A DNA stretch of 64,000 nucleotides, from positions 62,001 through 126,000 of the forward strand of contig NZ_NFLV01000003.1 in the NCBI RefSeq assembly GCF_002161065.1, written 5' to 3'. A program made the translations under genes and the position numbers. Below are positions 53,443 to 62,260 of the stretch, one piece after another. Each line of letters opens with the position of its first letter. The stretch's first letter is position 1. Origin of the DNA: Eubacterium sp. An11 (GTDB lineage: Bacteria; Bacillota; Clostridia; Lachnospirales; Lachnospiraceae). The notes under the pieces were generated by a model that was not told the DNA's origin, searched no databases, and saw nothing but the letters and a program-made list of their open reading frames with translations.

Positions 53443-55131
53443 CTAGATCTGTTCCAGCGCGTAGAGAGCCGCTCCTACCGCCCCTACAATCTCCGGTTCC
53501 GGACAAATATAAAGTTTCCCGCCGATTTTTTCTTCCACGGCGCGGACGACACCCGGGTTTTTCGCCACTCCGCCGGTCATCATAAAGGCTGGCGTCAGAC
53601 CTACCCGGCTTAAAAGACCATAGGCTTTGTTGGCAATGGCATGACAGACACCGTCCGCGATGTCTGCCTTTTCTTTATTATTGGCAATCAGAGAAATCAC
53701 CTCCGATTCCGCGAACACGGAACACATGCTGGTGATTTCTATTTTTTCTGTGGACGTGAGAGCAATGGCTCCCAGATCATCAAGACTCACTTCCAGCGTG
53801 CGGGCGATCATCTCGAGAAATCGTCCCGTACCTGCCGCACATTTATCATTCATGACAAAATCCTGCACCTCTCCCTCCTGATTTAAGGAGATTGCTTTGC
53901 TGTCCTGCCCGCCGATATCCAGTATGGTGCGGATGTCCGGATTAAAATAATGGGCGCCCCGGCCGTGACAGCTGATTTCCGTCACGTTTTCGTCGGCAAA
54001 AGGAATACTCACCCGGCCATATCCTGTTGATACGATCCATGCGATCTCTTCTCTCTGAAGGGAAGCTTTTTCCAGCACATCTTTCAGTACTTTATCCGCA
54101 CTCTCCCCGGATTTTGCGCCGGTGCGCACCACCGAAAACGCTCTGATCTTTTTATCACGGTCCATGATCACCGCATTGGTGGAAGTGGAACCGCTGTCAA
54201 TACCCAGCACATACATATTTTCCTGTCCTCCCGTTCTTTCCTTTTTCCCGGGCTGTGACCGCAAAAGCTCTTTTCCGGCCTGCTGCGGCTGCAGAGATTC
54301 CAAAAAAGCCTCAATGCGGGTCAGCATCTGCCCGAAACTTTGTTTTGTATAGTCTGTTTCCAGTAAAAGCATCGGCCGCTGCAGCCATTCTTTCAGCCAT
54401 GCATACTCATAGGCATAATTGTCACAAAACTGTACCGTATGGTAGATGATCCCGTCCGCGCTGTCACTGTAACGCCGGATCAGCTCATCCCGGTTGGACG
54501 CCTGTTCCATGCGCATACAGGGGAACTGCGCCAGCAGCCCCCGGGTATACGCCAGATACAGCTCGGATTCCTGATAAATGATCTTGCGGTCCAGGCCGGT
54601 GCAGGTGAGGTCAAAAGCCACGCCCGCTCCCCGCTCTTCCAGAATCTCCTTGATATTTTTATTGGCCCGGGCGCCCAGAATCCCGATATTGAGACGCTTC
54701 TTTTTAAAGGATAGTCTCTCCCTCTCCTGTTCCGTTTTGAGGATTTCCCGAAAACGATCCTCCCGGAACTGTCTGCCGGAATATGCCTCATAGGCCTGCA
54801 TCATCGCCCGGATCCTCTTTTCATAGAGAACCGCTCCGGCTTCCTTGGTTATCCGCGGTATGTCCAGTATATAAATGAATTTCTCCGGAAATTCTTCTTT
54901 CAGCACATCATAGAGGCGGCGGATGCTGTCACAACAGGTGGTGAGGATGATTCCCTCATAATCCGCCTGCATCATCTCTTCCAGCACTCCTTTGGCAAAA
55001 CTGCAGATATTGGGATGCATCTTCATATCCGCCTGATTGAAATTGGTCACATCCGGTTCCACCCGTTTCATCTCCACGCCCATGGAGACGAAAGCTTCCA
55101 CCGGAGTATATTTACAGATATATCCTAACAT
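53443..55131 (-). CDS. Fused 2-hydroxyacyl-CoA dehydratase-like subunit and ATPase activator
   Basis: 562 aa, two domains. Residues 1 to about 300 resemble a 2-hydroxyacyl-CoA dehydratase subunit (HgdB fold) with Cys in NICSFAKG, TTCCDSIRR and VQFCDNYAYEY as cluster ligands. From about 305 an ASKHA ATPase of the HgdC/BcrA type follows: VLGIDSGSTSTNAVIM, TILDIGGQDSK, and the two cluster Cys in NDKCAAGTGRF and SMCSVFAESE that bridge a [4Fe-4S] in the dimer. Activator and substrate subunit are normally separate genes. It overlaps the next gene by 7 bp. Likely an ATP-driven low-potential electron-transfer system; the substrate is unknown. Confidence 0.87.
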   Translation of the reverse strand: MLGYICKYTPVEAFVSMGVEMKRVEPDVTNFNQADMKMHPNICSFAKGVLEEMMQADYEGIILTTCCDSIRRLYDVLKEEFPEKFIYILDIPRITKEAGAVLYEKRIRAMMQAYEAYSGRQFREDRFREILKTEQERERLSFKKKRLNIGILGARANKNIKEILEERGAGVAFDLTCTGLDRKIIYQESELYLAYTRGLLAQFPCMRMEQASNRDELIRRYSDSADGIIYHTVQFCDNYAYEYAWLKEWLQRPMLLLETDYTKQSFGQMLTRIEAFLESLQPQQAGKELLRSQPGKKERTGGQENMYVLGIDSGSTSTNAVIMDRDKKIRAFSVVRTGAKSGESADKVLKDVLEKASLQREEIAWIVSTGYGRVSIPFADENVTEISCHGRGAHYFNPDIRTILDIGGQDSKAISLNQEGEVQDFVMNDKCAAGTGRFLEMIARTLEVSLDDLGAIALTSTEKIEITSMCSVFAESEVISLIANNKEKADIADGVCHAIANKAYGLLSRVGLTPAFMMTGGVAKNPGVVRAVEEKIGGKLYICPEPEIVGAVGAALYALEQI

Positions 55132-56417
55132 GTCCTGTCCAGCCTCCTGTTCTGCGTACCTTCATCCAGCATCTCGAGAAACGCTTCCAGACGGGTTTTG
55201 ATCTGTCCGTCATGACTGTTTCGCCTGTCAATGCCGTCTCCGTCAAGGATCAGCATGGGAATTCCCTTCTTCTGGAATGCCTCTTTCAAAATCAGACTGC
55301 CGCCGGAGGACTGTTTGCATCCCCAGTGGCAGAACTGAATCACCGCATCCGGAGACAGTTCGTCGGCGAGACGGCTGACCATCTGCGCTTTGTGATCATA
55401 GGAACCATTATAAAGATTATGGATGAGCTTCCTGGCCAGAGCGTGAAACGGCCGTCTCTCATCCAGCTCTTCCACGGAGTCCATCGCCATGTCGCTGGCA
55501 ATGATCTGATACTCCGGATTTTCATTGAGATATCGCTGCAGGGTCTCCTGATAAAATGGCAGCAGATGCACCCACAGAATCTTCTTTCCCTCAAAAGGAG
55601 GATACGTTTTGATATCTTCCACCATGAACCGGACCAGATCCAGAAATTCCGGCGTGCCGATCAAAAGATGCATCCCCATCATCAGATACAGATGACTGAT
55701 CAGCTCTCCCGGATAATATCTCTCGCTCTGCAGACGGAAAAAATGCATTAATTCTTTGCGGGTCTCATTCTCAATGCGAAGATTCTCTTTTAATCTTTCC
55801 TCCTCAAAGGGGATTCCGAAATGTTGTTCCAGCGCTCCGGCAAAGTCTTTCAGCTGTCCGGCCAGATAATCTACGGAATCCTCGTCATCCCCGTAAGGAA
55901 CGTCCAGAAAAGAAAACGGAACTCCCTTTTTCTTCTCCAGATAGCGAAATGTGTTCAAATTGCCGTCACAGGACAAAGAGGTGGTCACCGCGTAACCAGG
56001 CACCGACACTGCGTCGCTGTCAATGGCTCCCACGAAAGTCTTATGATAAGAACACAGAGTCGGGGCGATTCCCAGATTCTGAGCATAGTCGATAAAATAA
56101 TCTTCCAGATGATATCCGCTTAAATAGCAGGCCAGACATTCAATGGACAGAGTGCTCCGCCCAAAACATTGAACGATCTCGCAGGGCGAAAAAATATTTC
56201 CCCAGACATAACTGTCCGGCCGTCCCAGGGCGTCTGCCACGAAAGACATCATCATTTCCTCCAGCTTCTGGTATCCCCTGGAAAGCTTTTTATTGGGAAG
56301 AAGCTTCATCCGAAGCTTATTTGCCTTGAAGCCAAGCAGCATTTTCCCCCAGCTCTGCCCGGGATTATTTATGGTCTGTTCTTTTACGTAGTCAATGTAT
56401 TTATCTGCAATCCACAT
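55125..56417 (-). CDS. 2-hydroxyacyl-CoA dehydratase family subunit
   Basis: 430 aa, the second dehydratase-like subunit. Conserved Cys positions appear in IFSPCEIVQCFGR, TTSLSCDGN and FCHWGCKQSSGG, the layout of iron-sulfur subunits in HgdA/B, BcrB/C and double-cubane proteins. It precedes the fused dehydratase-activator gene with a 7-bp overlap. No CoA-transferase or acyl-CoA dehydrogenase lies nearby, so a classic amino-acid fermentation role is not supported; a double-cubane reductase-like role is possible. Confidence 0.85.
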   Translation of the reverse strand: MWIADKYIDYVKEQTINNPGQSWGKMLLGFKANKLRMKLLPNKKLSRGYQKLEEMMMSFVADALGRPDSYVWGNIFSPCEIVQCFGRSTLSIECLACYLSGYHLEDYFIDYAQNLGIAPTLCSYHKTFVGAIDSDAVSVPGYAVTTSLSCDGNLNTFRYLEKKKGVPFSFLDVPYGDDEDSVDYLAGQLKDFAGALEQHFGIPFEEERLKENLRIENETRKELMHFFRLQSERYYPGELISHLYLMMGMHLLIGTPEFLDLVRFMVEDIKTYPPFEGKKILWVHLLPFYQETLQRYLNENPEYQIIASDMAMDSVEELDERRPFHALARKLIHNLYNGSYDHKAQMVSRLADELSPDAVIQFCHWGCKQSSGGSLILKEAFQKKGIPMLILDGDGIDRRNSHDGQIKTRLEAFLEMLDEGTQNRRLDRTC

Positions 56418-56573
56418 GACAAATCCTTTCTTTCCAATTTATGTTTCTGGTTTTCTTTCTCTTTTATGTGTTTCTGGCTAACCGTTTATCTGCCGCGCAT
56501 ACTTTTTTACATAATGCAACAGCAGCGGTAAAACACAGCTTACCACATTTTGCGCCAAAAGGCACGGCTTTTC

Positions 56574-56603
56574 TTGACAAACTTTTTTCTTTTTCCGTAT
56601 AAT
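56574..56603 (+). promoter_or_regulatory. Promoter of the CsoR-like gene
   Basis: -35 TTGACA (56574-56579), 18-nt spacer, -10 TATAAT (56598-56603), both hexamers consensus, 25 bp before the start codon at 56628, so the leader is very short and contains TGGAGGTG. Confidence 0.88.
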
Positions 56604-56627
56604 AAACGCATATCTGGAGGTGAACAT

Positions 56628-56984
56628 ATGGACGACAGACGCAAATTTTTGTCCGGAGAAGAAACGAAACAAACACCCGGGGGTGACTCTGTTCATGACC
56701 GTTTACAGGCACACTCCCACGGGCACACCCATACGGAGACCAGGGCGGTCATCAACCGGCTGTCCCGGGCCATCGGTCATCTGGAATCGGTAAAACGGAT
56801 GGTGGAGAACGGACAGGACTGCTCGGATGTCTTAATTCAGCTTGCCGCCGTCCGCTCCGCCCTGACCAATACCGGAAAGATTATATTAAAAGACCACCTG
56901 GATCACTGCATTGTCGATGCCATTGAACACAATGATCCGGAATCACTGGAACAGTTCAAAAAAGCTATCGATCAGTTCATTAAA
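56628..56984 (+). CDS. CsoR/RcnR-family metal-sensing repressor
   Basis: About 119 aa, all-helical DUF156 repressor. Cys65, His90 and Cys94 have exactly the spacing of the copper ligands of CsoR (Cys, +25 His, +4 Cys). The N-terminus has an extra 35-40 residues including HSHGHTHTE, a His-rich tail that could bind metal. ATG 56628 follows TGGAGGTGAACAT. No metal exporter is adjacent, so its target is elsewhere or the divergent dehydratase operon. Bracketed by a consensus promoter and a strong terminator. Confidence 0.9.
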
Positions 56985-56989
56985 TAAAT

Positions 56990-57034
56990 AAGCTGTGAAA
57001 AAATGAAAAAGGTCATTTTTTCACAGCTTTTTTT
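56990..57034 (+). terminator. Terminator after the CsoR-like gene
   Basis: Perfect 17-bp stem, AAGCTGTGAAAAAATGA with TCATTTTTTCACAGCTT (56990-57006, 57013-57029), then T7. Symmetric enough to work on the minus strand for the aminotransferase gene as well. Confidence 0.92.
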
Positions 57035-57062
57035 GTACATTTCTATGGATGTCAGCAGATTT

Positions 57063-58667
57063 CTACTGATGATAATAACTGAAGAAGTCCGCCATCTTCT
57101 CCACAGACTCTTTCAGGACTTCAATCCGCGGCAGATATACCACCCGGAAATGATCCGGCTGCTGCCAGTTGAATCCGCCTCCATGGATGAGAAGAATTTT
57201 TTTATCCTTCAGAAGATCCAGTGCAAACTTTTCATCATCGGTGATATTGAACTTTTTCACATCGATCTTTGGAAAAATATAGAAGGCCGCCTTTGGTTTC
57301 ACTGCACTGATGCCGGGGATATCCGTCAGTGCTTTATAAATATAATCTCTCTGCTCCCGGATTCTTCCGCCCGGAACCACATAGCTCTTCACGCTCTGGT
57401 GTCCGCCCAGGGCCGTCTGTACAATTGACTGCGCCGGTACATTAGAACAAAGGCGCATATTAGAGAGCATTTTAATACCTTCCACATAATCTTTCGCCAT
57501 ATTTTTATTACCGCTCAAAATCATCCACCCGATACGGAAGCCGGCGATCATATGTGATTTGGACAGACCGCTGTAGGTGACACAGAATAAATCCGGCGCC
57601 AGGGAAGCGATGGAAATATGTTCCTCTCCGTCCATGACCAGCCGGTCATAAATCTCATCGGAGAAAATGATCAGCTGATGTTCTCTTGCGATATCCACAA
57701 TCTGCTGCAGCACTTCCCTTGGATAGAGAGCACCGGTAGGATTGTTTGGATTAATGATGACGATGGCCTTGGTCCGGTCTGTGATCTTCTTTTTGATATC
57801 ATCCATATCCGGATACCAGTCCGATTGTTCATCACAGATATAATGAACGGCGGTTCCTCCCGCCAGTGTCGCGCAGGCTGTCCAAAGCGGATAATCCGGC
57901 GACGGGATCAATATCTCATCTCCGTCATCCAGAAGCGCCGACATGCAGATGTTGATCAGCTCACTGACGCCGTTACCTGTATAGATATCTTCCATGGATA
58001 CATTGGGAATCTGTTTGAGCTGGGCGTACTGCATAATGGCCTTTCTCGCGGAAAACAGACCGTTGGCCGGCGAATAGCCCTCGCATTCCGTCAGCTGACG
58101 GCGCATATCATAGATCACCTCATCCGGCGTGCGGAACCCAAAAGGAGCCGGGTTACCGATGTTCAGTTTAAGGATCTGCGTGCCTGCTTCTTCCATTCTG
58201 GCCGCTTCATCTACCACCGGTCCTCTCACATCATATAGTACATTGTTCAATTTTGAAGATTTTTTGAACTCTCTCATGGGTCTGCCTCCTGTATGTTCTG
58301 TGTATTGTTTTTTTTCATCCGGATCCCGGCGGAAATCCTGTTGCTCCATCCGGGTCACAGTCTCTTCCGGTCTTCCGTCAAGGGCGTGATTTTCCCTTTT
58401 TACCTCCGCCCTTTCTTCTTCCTTTCTCTGTTCTGCCTTCTCTGCCCTGCGGCCGCTTCTCAGCCATTCTTCATCCACGTCAAGGATATCCGCCAGACAG
58501 TGGAGAATGTCTGCCCGCGGCACATTTTTGCCACTGACATACTGACTGATGTGGCTTTTGCCCAGCTTGACACCCCGCTCCGCGGCGGCGCGGATCATAT
58601 CAATCTGCTTTTTTCCACGCTGCTCCATGGCCAGCTTTAATCGATCCGAAAAGGTCTCTCCTGTCAT
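57063..58667 (-). CDS. XRE HTH-aminotransferase fusion (AlaA-like)
   Basis: 534 aa. Residues 1-75 are an XRE domain (LKLAMEQRGKKQIDMIRAAA, KSHISQYVSGKNVPRADIL). A charged linker of about 55 residues leads to a fold-type I PLP aminotransferase: YSPANGLFSARKAI, IINPNNPTGALYP, the PLP Lys in YSGLSKSHMIAG and the C-terminal Arg region DHFRVVYLP. The enzyme half resembles AlaA-type alanine aminotransferases. ATG 58667 follows CAGGAGGAGAACA. The promoter is crowded with AGTTC half-sites, so self-repression is likely. The architecture recalls MocR (GntR-aminotransferase), but with a different DNA-binding domain. Confidence 0.9.
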   Translation of the reverse strand: MTGETFSDRLKLAMEQRGKKQIDMIRAAAERGVKLGKSHISQYVSGKNVPRADILHCLADILDVDEEWLRSGRRAEKAEQRKEEERAEVKRENHALDGRPEETVTRMEQQDFRRDPDEKKQYTEHTGGRPMREFKKSSKLNNVLYDVRGPVVDEAARMEEAGTQILKLNIGNPAPFGFRTPDEVIYDMRRQLTECEGYSPANGLFSARKAIMQYAQLKQIPNVSMEDIYTGNGVSELINICMSALLDDGDEILIPSPDYPLWTACATLAGGTAVHYICDEQSDWYPDMDDIKKKITDRTKAIVIINPNNPTGALYPREVLQQIVDIAREHQLIIFSDEIYDRLVMDGEEHISIASLAPDLFCVTYSGLSKSHMIAGFRIGWMILSGNKNMAKDYVEGIKMLSNMRLCSNVPAQSIVQTALGGHQSVKSYVVPGGRIREQRDYIYKALTDIPGISAVKPKAAFYIFPKIDVKKFNITDDEKFALDLLKDKKILLIHGGGFNWQQPDHFRVVYLPRIEVLKESVEKMADFFSYYHQ

Positions 58668-58703
58668 TGTTCTCCTCCTGCATTTTATTTTTACTGAAAT
58701 ACC

Positions 58704-58826
58704 CAAGTTCTTTGTTGAACTTGCGGACAAGAGTTCAATTTTAATCCATTGGGTTCAGTCTCAATTGCAGGCATTATAACACAGAATATATATGAGTTCA
58801 ACATAAATCTTTGCTTTTTCTGAACT
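58704..58826. promoter_or_regulatory. Operator cluster (AGTTC/GAACT half-sites)
   Basis: A perfect palindrome CAAGTTC-TTTGTT-GAACTTG (58704-58723), and further half-sites at 58732, 58752 (GGTTC), 58795 and 58822. The copy at 58795-58801 overlaps the -35 and others lie downstream of the start site, the layout of a repressor region. The best candidate ligand is the XRE domain of the adjacent fusion protein. Confidence 0.7.
58773..58801 (-). promoter_or_regulatory. Promoter of the XRE-aminotransferase gene
   Basis: Minus strand -35 TTGAAC (58796-58801), 17-nt spacer, -10 TATAAT (58773-58778), overlapping an operator half-site. Confidence 0.82.
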
Positions 58827-58895
58827 TTTTCTTGTTTTCCCGGCCGCTTATGATTATTTTGAACAATATATTGTTTTTTCATATCCGGCTCCCAT

Positions 58896-60455
58896 TTATT
58901 TCACATCCAGTTCCGCTGTAATCTCATAATAATCACAGGGATGCGCCGTAAGCCCCGTCACTCCGGCTCTGGCTATCATATTCATGCGAAGATGCGCCAC
59001 AAACACACAGGCGTTGTCGTCAAGAAGTGTCTGCTGCATTCTGACAGCCAGTTTTGCTCTTTTTTCTGTATCAAAAGTTCCTGACAGTTTCTGCGCCAGC
59101 GCTTCCAGACGATCACTGTGATATCCCCCGTCATTGTGGGCAGAACTGTCCAGACAGTGATAATTGAAAAAATATTCCGGATCCCCGGTGGGAGCTGTGA
59201 CCATGGCGCTGACATAAATATCCCAGGCATTTTTATCTGCGCAGACACTGCTATGGTCCGGTGTATTATTAATCTCCACCCGAATTCCGATTTCTCCCAG
59301 GGTCGCCTGTGCGGATTCCGCCAGAAGAGGCAGTTCCTGGCGGCTCGGATAGGTAAGCCAGCGCAGCACCAGCGGCACTCCGTCTTTCTCCCGGACACCG
59401 TCTCCGTCCCGGTCCGTCCATCCCGCCTCTTCCAGAACCGCTTTTGCTTCTTCCGGATCATAGGTTTCCGTGTGGACCATTTTCCCTCCAAAAGAAAAGT
59501 TCTCCGGATACACGCCGGACGCCGCTTCCCCGTTGCCGTTCATCAGCGCCTTCACAAATCCTTCTTTATCAATTCCCATGGCAATGGCCTTTCGCACCGC
59601 CGGGTCAGAGGTAATGGGACTTTCAAAGTTCATGGCGCCGAAAAAGACCCGGCTTGTGGAACATCCGGTAAAAATATAGTTCTCATTTTCAAACAATGGA
59701 TAACTGAGATAAGGAATTCCATAGGCGGCGTCAATCTCGCCGGACTGCAAAGCCGCTGTCAACGTATCGCCATCGGAAATATTGCGGATAATGATCGTAT
59801 CGATATTCGGTTCCCCGTCCCAGTAGTTTTTGTTTTTTACAAGAACCAGACGCTGATCTGTTTCCAGGGAAACCGCTTCATAGGGCCCTGTACCGCAGAC
59901 AATGCCGTCCTCATCCACCCCCTCTTCCATATCAATAATGCAGCTGTAAGGATCCGCCAGATAGGAAGGAAGAGCAGGCACCGGAATATCCGTCCGGATG
60001 GTCAGCGTCTGTTCCCCGGCCTCCATGGCTTTGATGTGCAGATCTCCCGCCGCCCGGGGATGTGCTTTCATCAACGCTTCCAGACATTCTTTCACGGCGG
60101 CGGCATCCACCTTCCGGCCGCTGGTGAACGTGATCCCCTCTTTTATCTCGATTTTCCAGGTAACATCATCTGTATGCTCCCAGTTTTCAGCCAGCCACGG
60201 TTCCATCTCCATGGAATCTGTGAATCGAAATAAAGTCTCTCCCACTCCATAACGGATACAGCCCCATCCGCCGCTGCTGTTGTGAGGATTGATATCCGCG
60301 ATGCCATTTTCCGCGTTAAAGGTGGTGTCTCCGAAAATAAAAGTTTTCGTTCCGTCATGGCGACTATGAGACGGCGTCTGTCCGCCACAGGCGTTTAAAA
60401 ACACCAGGGCGGACAGCAGTACAGCCAATAAAATGCATTTTCGTTTCCGATTCAT
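58896..60455 (-). CDS. ABC transporter substrate-binding lipoprotein (NikA/OppA-like)
   Basis: 519 aa family 5 solute-binding protein. The signal LLAVLLSALVFLNAC gives a lipobox with Cys23. The N-terminal DINPHNSSGGWG, GETLFRF and AENWEHTDDVTWKIEI blocks are typical of NikA/peptide-binding proteins. It probably captures nickel-chelates or a peptide. Last gene of the leftward operon, 36 bp after the second permease. Downstream is a gap with no ATPase. Confidence 0.9.
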   Translation of the reverse strand: MNRKRKCILLAVLLSALVFLNACGGQTPSHSRHDGTKTFIFGDTTFNAENGIADINPHNSSGGWGCIRYGVGETLFRFTDSMEMEPWLAENWEHTDDVTWKIEIKEGITFTSGRKVDAAAVKECLEALMKAHPRAAGDLHIKAMEAGEQTLTIRTDIPVPALPSYLADPYSCIIDMEEGVDEDGIVCGTGPYEAVSLETDQRLVLVKNKNYWDGEPNIDTIIIRNISDGDTLTAALQSGEIDAAYGIPYLSYPLFENENYIFTGCSTSRVFFGAMNFESPITSDPAVRKAIAMGIDKEGFVKALMNGNGEAASGVYPENFSFGGKMVHTETYDPEEAKAVLEEAGWTDRDGDGVREKDGVPLVLRWLTYPSRQELPLLAESAQATLGEIGIRVEINNTPDHSSVCADKNAWDIYVSAMVTAPTGDPEYFFNYHCLDSSAHNDGGYHSDRLEALAQKLSGTFDTEKRAKLAVRMQQTLLDDNACVFVAHLRMNMIARAGVTGLTAHPCDYYEITAELDVK

Positions 60456-60491
60456 ATGTTCCTCACTTTCCTTTTTCTCCGGCAGTGCCTC

Positions 60492-61313
60492 TCATGACTG
60501 ACAGCTATTTCGGTAATCCCGGAAAGCTTCCCCGAAAAGATTAAAAATCACCACTGTGATAAAAATCGCCGCTCCCGGGGCCAGTACTACCCAGGGATAC
60601 AGCTGCAGCAGGCTCCTCCCGCCGCTCATCATGCTCCCCCACTCGGCTGTAGGCGGCTGTGCCCCCAGCCCCAGAAAGGAAAGCGCCGCAATTTCCATCA
60701 TCATGGTTCCGATGTCCAGCATGGCCGTCACCAGAACAGGGCTTAAAATATTGGGAAGGATATGCCGAAAAAGAATTGCCAGTGTCTGACATCCCGCCAG
60801 GCGCGCGGCCGCGATATAATCCTCCTGCTTTACAGAGAGAGTCTGACTCCGGGCAATCCTGGCATATCTGGGCCAGTGCGCCACAGCCAGCGCCAGTACC
60901 ACTGCAAACATTCCTCCATGAAGCACTGCCGCCACAGCCAGCGCAAATACCATACCCGGAAAAGCGAGACAGACATCAGAAATACGCATGATCACTGCAT
61001 CAAAAACTCCGCCGGCGTATCCCGCCAAAAGGCCCGCCGCAGTTCCTGCCGCGGCAATAAACCCTGTCAATATCAAAGAAGAAAAAATACTCACTCTGGC
61101 GCCTATGAGAACCCTGGAGAGCATATCTCTCCCGAACCGGTCTGTTCCCAGCGGGTGCTGCCAACAGGGCGGCAGCAGCGCCTCCCCGTAGTTTTGCGCA
61201 TAAGGATCATACGGACAGAACTTCTCCGCAGACACCGCAACAAAGAGCAGCAATAAAACAAGAGTTCCAAATAGTACCAGTTTTTGCCTTTTCTTTTGTA
61301 TCGTTTCCGTCAT
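60492..61313 (-). CDS. ABC permease (NikC/OppC-like)
   Basis: 273 aa, N-terminal TM anchor, the loop PYDPYAQNYGEALLPP and HPLGTDRFGRDMLSRVL, the hallmark of DppC/NikC permeases, then five TM helices with the ATPase-coupling EAA loop (AARLAGCQTLAILFRHILPN). Its start overlaps the previous permease by ATGA. Confidence 0.92.
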   Translation of the reverse strand: MTETIQKKRQKLVLFGTLVLLLLFVAVSAEKFCPYDPYAQNYGEALLPPCWQHPLGTDRFGRDMLSRVLIGARVSIFSSLILTGFIAAAGTAAGLLAGYAGGVFDAVIMRISDVCLAFPGMVFALAVAAVLHGGMFAVVLALAVAHWPRYARIARSQTLSVKQEDYIAAARLAGCQTLAILFRHILPNILSPVLVTAMLDIGTMMMEIAALSFLGLGAQPPTAEWGSMMSGGRSLLQLYPWVVLAPGAAIFITVVIFNLFGEAFRDYRNSCQS

Positions 61314-62260
61314 GGACTCATCCTTTTCTTCTGAAATGCATTTTCTTTTTCATTGAGACGAATTCTCGGATCCAGCCGGCCGTAAGAGATATCTGCCGCC
61401 AGATTCAAAAGCATATAGATCAGAGCCATCCAGAGGACGTACGCCTGAATCATCGGATAGTCTCTCATAAAAATGGCGTCCACCGCCAGTTTCCCTACGC
61501 CGTCCCACATAAAAATCGATTCTACCACAGCCGTTCCCCCGAGCAGACTGCCGGCTGATAAAGTCAACATGGTAAGAAGCGCGGGCAGACAGGACGGCAG
61601 CACATTTTTAAAAAGAATCATCGAAAAGGACACCCCTCTTGCCTTAGCTCCAGTCACATAATCCCGGGTCATCTCCTCCAGGACTGCCGCCCGTACCTGC
61701 CTGACATACTTTGCTGACATGGCGGCAGCCAGCGTTACCGACGGCAGCACCACGCCGGATGCTCCCTCTGAAATCACCGGAAAAACCGACAGACGGATGG
61801 CAAATACATATAATAGAAGCAGCGCCACAAAAAAATTGGGCAGACTATTTCCCAAAAAGCTGCCGGCGCGTATCAGCCAGTCACTGATCCTGTTCTGGCG
61901 CACTGCCGCATAAATTCCCAGAGGAACGGAAATGAGAATAGTAAGAAACAGAGAAATTCCTGCCAGCAGAAGCGTAGCCGGAAGTTTTGACAAAAAGACA
62001 GAAAGAACATCATCCCCGGAAAGAAAACTGACACCGAAATCTCCTCTGAGGCAGCCCCGCAGCCAGTCTGCGTACTGCACCAGAAACGGCCGGTCAAGGC
62101 CCAGTGCCTCTCTCTGAGCCTCCATGGCTTCCCTGGAAAGCGCCACGCCGGTCACATCCATCTGCTGCAAAACCGCATCGCTTCCGGCCATATGTATGAG
62201 CGCAAACGACAAAAAAGTAATACCAAACAGCACAAATACAAAGTGCAGCAGCCGTCTCAT
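61310..62260 (-). CDS. ABC permease (NikB/OppB-like)
   Basis: 316 aa, six TM helices: RRLLHFVFVLFGITFLSFAL anchor, LGLDRPFLVQYADWLRG, then the core with EAA loop (GAKARGVSFSMILFKNVLPS). Overlaps both neighbours by ATGA, methyltransferase upstream and the second permease downstream. Confidence 0.92.
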   Translation of the reverse strand: MRRLLHFVFVLFGITFLSFALIHMAGSDAVLQQMDVTGVALSREAMEAQREALGLDRPFLVQYADWLRGCLRGDFGVSFLSGDDVLSVFLSKLPATLLLAGISLFLTILISVPLGIYAAVRQNRISDWLIRAGSFLGNSLPNFFVALLLLYVFAIRLSVFPVISEGASGVVLPSVTLAAAMSAKYVRQVRAAVLEEMTRDYVTGAKARGVSFSMILFKNVLPSCLPALLTMLTLSAGSLLGGTAVVESIFMWDGVGKLAVDAIFMRDYPMIQAYVLWMALIYMLLNLAADISYGRLDPRIRLNEKENAFQKKRMSP

